Source: Armatimonadetes bacterium CG2_30_59_28
GTDB lineage: Bacteria; Armatimonadota; Abditibacteriia; CG2-30-59-28
Direction of reading: 5' to 3'
NCBI GenBank assembly: GCA_001872605.1
Contig: MNXM01000104.1
Location: 1-38,702 of the forward strand
DNA length: 38,702 nucleotides
The position numbers and the translations under genes were made by a program. The notes beneath the pieces were generated by a model, which made no database searches, was not told the origin of the DNA, and saw nothing but the letters and a program-made list of their open reading frames with translations. Below are positions 36,232 to 38,702 of this stretch, one piece after another (position 1 is the first letter of the stretch; every line of letters starts with the position of its first letter).

Positions 36232-37638
36232 ATGAACGAACTGAAGCCGACAATTCTTGTTGTGGATGATGAACCTGGCATCCGCGAGATACTGTGTACT
36301 GCCCTCGAGACTGAGGGATACCAATGTATCTCCGCTGAGGATGGCCAAACGGGGTTGTCCATCGCACAGCACCAATCCATCGCAGTGGCCCTGCTGGACA
36401 TCCACATGCCGGGGATGGACGGCATCGAGACGCTGCAGTACCTCCGCGAGATGTCTCCCGATACCGTACCGATCATGGTTACCGGCGAAACCGCCATCGA
36501 CACCGCTGTCGAAGCCATAAAACAGGGCGCCTTTGACTACGTGGTCAAGCCCTTCCGCATTGACATTGTGTCCCTTTCCGTCAAACGCGCCCTTGAGAAA
36601 CGGCAGCTCATGGCGGAAAACCAGCAGTATCGGCAGAATCTCGAGGAGAAGGTCAAGTCTCAGACCGCAGAGATACGCAAACAAAAGGACTGCATCGATG
36701 CATTATTCCTTGACACCGTCGCCGCTTTGGCTGTCGCGCTGGAGACCAAAGACCACTACACAGAGGGACATTCGCGGCGCGTGACAGACTACAGCATCCT
36801 GCTCGGAAGGCAGGCAGGCGTTGACGACGGAACCCTTATTGGCGTTGAGCGTGGGGGATTGTTACACGATATCGGAAAAATCGGCACGCCCGACGCGGTG
36901 CTGACCAAGCAGGGGAAACTCACCGATGAAGAATACCGTGAGATCCAGAAGCACACGATCCATGGGGCCACCATTGTCAGCCGCATCCGGCACATGGATG
37001 ACGTTGTGCGGCAGTGCGTGCGCAGTCATCACGAGAGATGGGACGGACAGGGCTACCCGGATGGACTGGGAGGCGAGGAAATTCCCCTCGCCGGGCGTGT
37101 GATGGGCATCGCCGATGCCTTTGATGCGATGACCTCATCCCGGTCCTATCGCGATACCCTCACCGTGCAGCAGGCGCTTGAGCAGATTCGCGTCAACCGC
37201 GGCAAGCAGTTTGACCCCGACCTCGCGGACACCTTTCTTCGTTCGATGAATCAAAACAAAGGGTCGGGCGGCAACATCCTTGTCGTCGACGACGATCGAG
37301 CCATTGCGGAGCTTTTCGCCGCAAGTCTCGTTCCGCAGGGACACCGGGTCGTCACGGCCAACTCCGGATTCCAGGCGATGCGCAAGGTTGCTGAGGAACC
37401 GTTTGATATCGTCTATCTGGATGTCAACATGCCCGGAATTGACGGAGCACAAACCCTGCGCGCGATGAAGGAGCTGCGCCCTCAGGTTTTTGTAGTGGTC
37501 ATCACGGGACACCACGACGATGAGCGCATCGGCCAGATGATTGAGGACGGAGCCATAACCTGTCTGCCGAAACCCATCGGCGTTCGGCAAATCATCGACA
37601 CAACGGCGAGCTTCCTCAAGGGAATCTTCGAGGATTAG
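36232..37638 (+). CDS. Response regulator with REC-HD-GYP-REC architecture (putative c-di-GMP phosphodiesterase)
   Basis: REC1 'ILVVDDEPG...LLDIHMPGMDG', HD-GYP 'HDIGKIGTPD...HHERWDGQGYPDGLGGEEIPLAGRVMGIADAFDAMTSSRSY', REC2 'ILVVDDDRA...YLDVNMPGIDG'. ATG at 36232 preferred over 36175. Confidence 0.95.
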   Translation: MNELKPTILVVDDEPGIREILCTALETEGYQCISAEDGQTGLSIAQHQSIAVALLDIHMPGMDGIETLQYLREMSPDTVPIMVTGETAIDTAVEAIKQGAFDYVVKPFRIDIVSLSVKRALEKRQLMAENQQYRQNLEEKVKSQTAEIRKQKDCIDALFLDTVAALAVALETKDHYTEGHSRRVTDYSILLGRQAGVDDGTLIGVERGGLLHDIGKIGTPDAVLTKQGKLTDEEYREIQKHTIHGATIVSRIRHMDDVVRQCVRSHHERWDGQGYPDGLGGEEIPLAGRVMGIADAFDAMTSSRSYRDTLTVQQALEQIRVNRGKQFDPDLADTFLRSMNQNKGSGGNILVVDDDRAIAELFAASLVPQGHRVVTANSGFQAMRKVAEEPFDIVYLDVNMPGIDGAQTLRAMKELRPQVFVVVITGHHDDERIGQMIEDGAITCLPKPIGVRQIIDTTASFLKGIFED

Positions 37639-37657
37639 ACGATCCCTGCGCCGCGTC

Positions 37658-38407
37658 TCACTGCTGCACCATTTCCAGCAGGACGTTGTCGTGCGGGTAG
37701 GCATGGCCACGATACTGCCGGAATCCCTCACCATATTCTGCCCCGATGTCCGCGCCCCTGATGGACGACCAGCGTTTCTGAGATTCCGTGTACTCGTCCA
37801 CGCCGTGGTGCTTCAACAGCCACTCCCTCTGGCTTGCATGGCACTTCAGCATTTCGTTCTTTGCCTCAAATACCTTCGTGATATCGACGACAAACTCGGC
37901 CGCCACGCGATTCCCGCTGTGATCGATGAGGTCCACCGGATCGAAATAGAACAGATAGGGAATTCCCGCGGTGCGAGGTTCGCCTCCCGTGCCGGCGAAG
38001 TTCGGAATCCCGGCACAGAAACAGGCATCGCGCACAAGCCTGCTCGTAACCTCATGGTCCACCATGTAGTCCACCGGGGGATGAGTGAGAATCACGAACG
38101 GATCCACCTCCCGGACCGCGCTGACCACCCTGCGGCGGGTTCTCGTGTCGTAGTCCATCGCGAGGTCCCGTTCCTCCAAACAGAAGTAACGCGCCCCGAT
38201 CACCTCGGCGGCCTTCGCGGCCTCGGCTTTGCGGATGACGGATATTTTCTCCGCTGACAACTCCACTGACCCACAATCTCCCGGCGCCATCGTCACGATG
38301 GTGATCTCGTAACCGGCCTTCTTTAGAAGGATCAACGTTCCCGCGCACATGAACTCGACATCGTCGGGATGGGCCCCGAGCGCAAGGATGCGTCCGTTAT
38401 TTTCCAT
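37658..38407 (-). CDS. PIG-L/LmbE-family deacetylase
   Basis: 'ILALGAHPDDVEFMCAGTLILLKKAGYEITIVTMAPGDCGS', 'LTHPPVDYMVDHEVTSRLV'. Confidence 0.93.
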   Translation of the reverse strand: MENNGRILALGAHPDDVEFMCAGTLILLKKAGYEITIVTMAPGDCGSVELSAEKISVIRKAEAAKAAEVIGARYFCLEERDLAMDYDTRTRRRVVSAVREVDPFVILTHPPVDYMVDHEVTSRLVRDACFCAGIPNFAGTGGEPRTAGIPYLFYFDPVDLIDHSGNRVAAEFVVDITKVFEAKNEMLKCHASQREWLLKHHGVDEYTESQKRWSSIRGADIGAEYGEGFRQYRGHAYPHDNVLLEMVQQ

Positions 38408-38469
38408 AGTTGGTCAAACCTCCACAGTTGTCTCGATGGCTGCCGCAACATCGCGGAAGGAACGACATC

Positions 38470-38498
38470 ATTAAAGCAGACCAAAGAGCGATGGTCAA
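38470..38498 (-). promoter_or_regulatory. Predicted promoter TTGACC-N17-TTTAAT for the PIG-L deacetylase gene
   Basis: Complement of GGTCAA (38493-38498) and ATTAAA (38470-38475). Confidence 0.55.
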
Positions 38499-38567
38499 TG
38501 CTGTCCCGGAAGCCTGCCTCCTCCACTAAGCTGTGCTGTTCGGCATCAGCCGCTCATCTTTTTGAGC

Positions 38568-38588
38568 GGGTGTAAGTAAGATTTGTGA
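38568..38588 (-). repeat. Tag copy 3 (minus strand): TCACAAATCTTACTTACACCC
   Basis: Near-identical to 172-192 and 13347-13367. Confidence 0.75.
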
Positions 38589-38600
38589 GGGCGCATGATT

Positions 38601-38696
38601 CGGACTCTGTGAGTCCGCCGTGATCGTCAGCCCTGTAGCCCCTGCTACAGGGGTAATGTGACGGTTCCACCTGTTCCCTGCGAGCCCCCGCTCGCT
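38601..38696. repeat. Array of three unrelated-stem hairpins: CGGACTC-TGT-GAGTCCG, CCCTGTAGC-CCCT-GCTACAGGG, GCGAGC-CCCC-GCTCGC
   Basis: Three perfect inverted repeats within about 100 bp at the window edge. Confidence 0.8.
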
Positions 38697-38702
38697 CAGC
38701 TT

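Overview
Bacterial chromosomal window of about 38.7 kb. The lineage is probably Armatimonadota-like; this is inferred from the pseudopilin with '[22 protein letters not shown]' and an H-X9-DG motif and from the diderm envelope genes, and is not proven. The left third is an outer-membrane biogenesis block on the + strand: TamB-like protein, ECF sigma factor, BamA, OmpH/Skp, a coiled-coil putative lipoprotein, LpxD and a secreted protein. It is followed by an SNase-like nuclease, an MtaB-type radical SAM enzyme and a CAP-domain protein. The remainder holds an AXE1-like esterase, a pseudopilin, a DapA-family protein, an iron-sulfur flavoprotein, an MFS transporter, a YfhO-like membrane protein, an M14 peptidase, a GHMP kinase, a PpiC/TPR protein, a histidine phosphatase, a giant secreted modular protein, a REC-HDGYP-REC regulator and a PIG-L deacetylase. 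The most unusual signal is intergenic. Short hairpins with different but internally complementary stems recur in front of genes. Two short dispersed tags accompany them: TCACAAATCTTRCTTRCACCC (3 copies, at the 5' side of sigma70-like promoters) and CTCAACCTTAACGAGTAT (2 exact 18-bp copies, plus one inverted 17-bp copy). One hairpin pair sits inside a 250-bp MITE-like element with 27-bp terminal inverted repeats and a flanking direct repeat. No CRISPR array, rRNA or tRNA was recognised.
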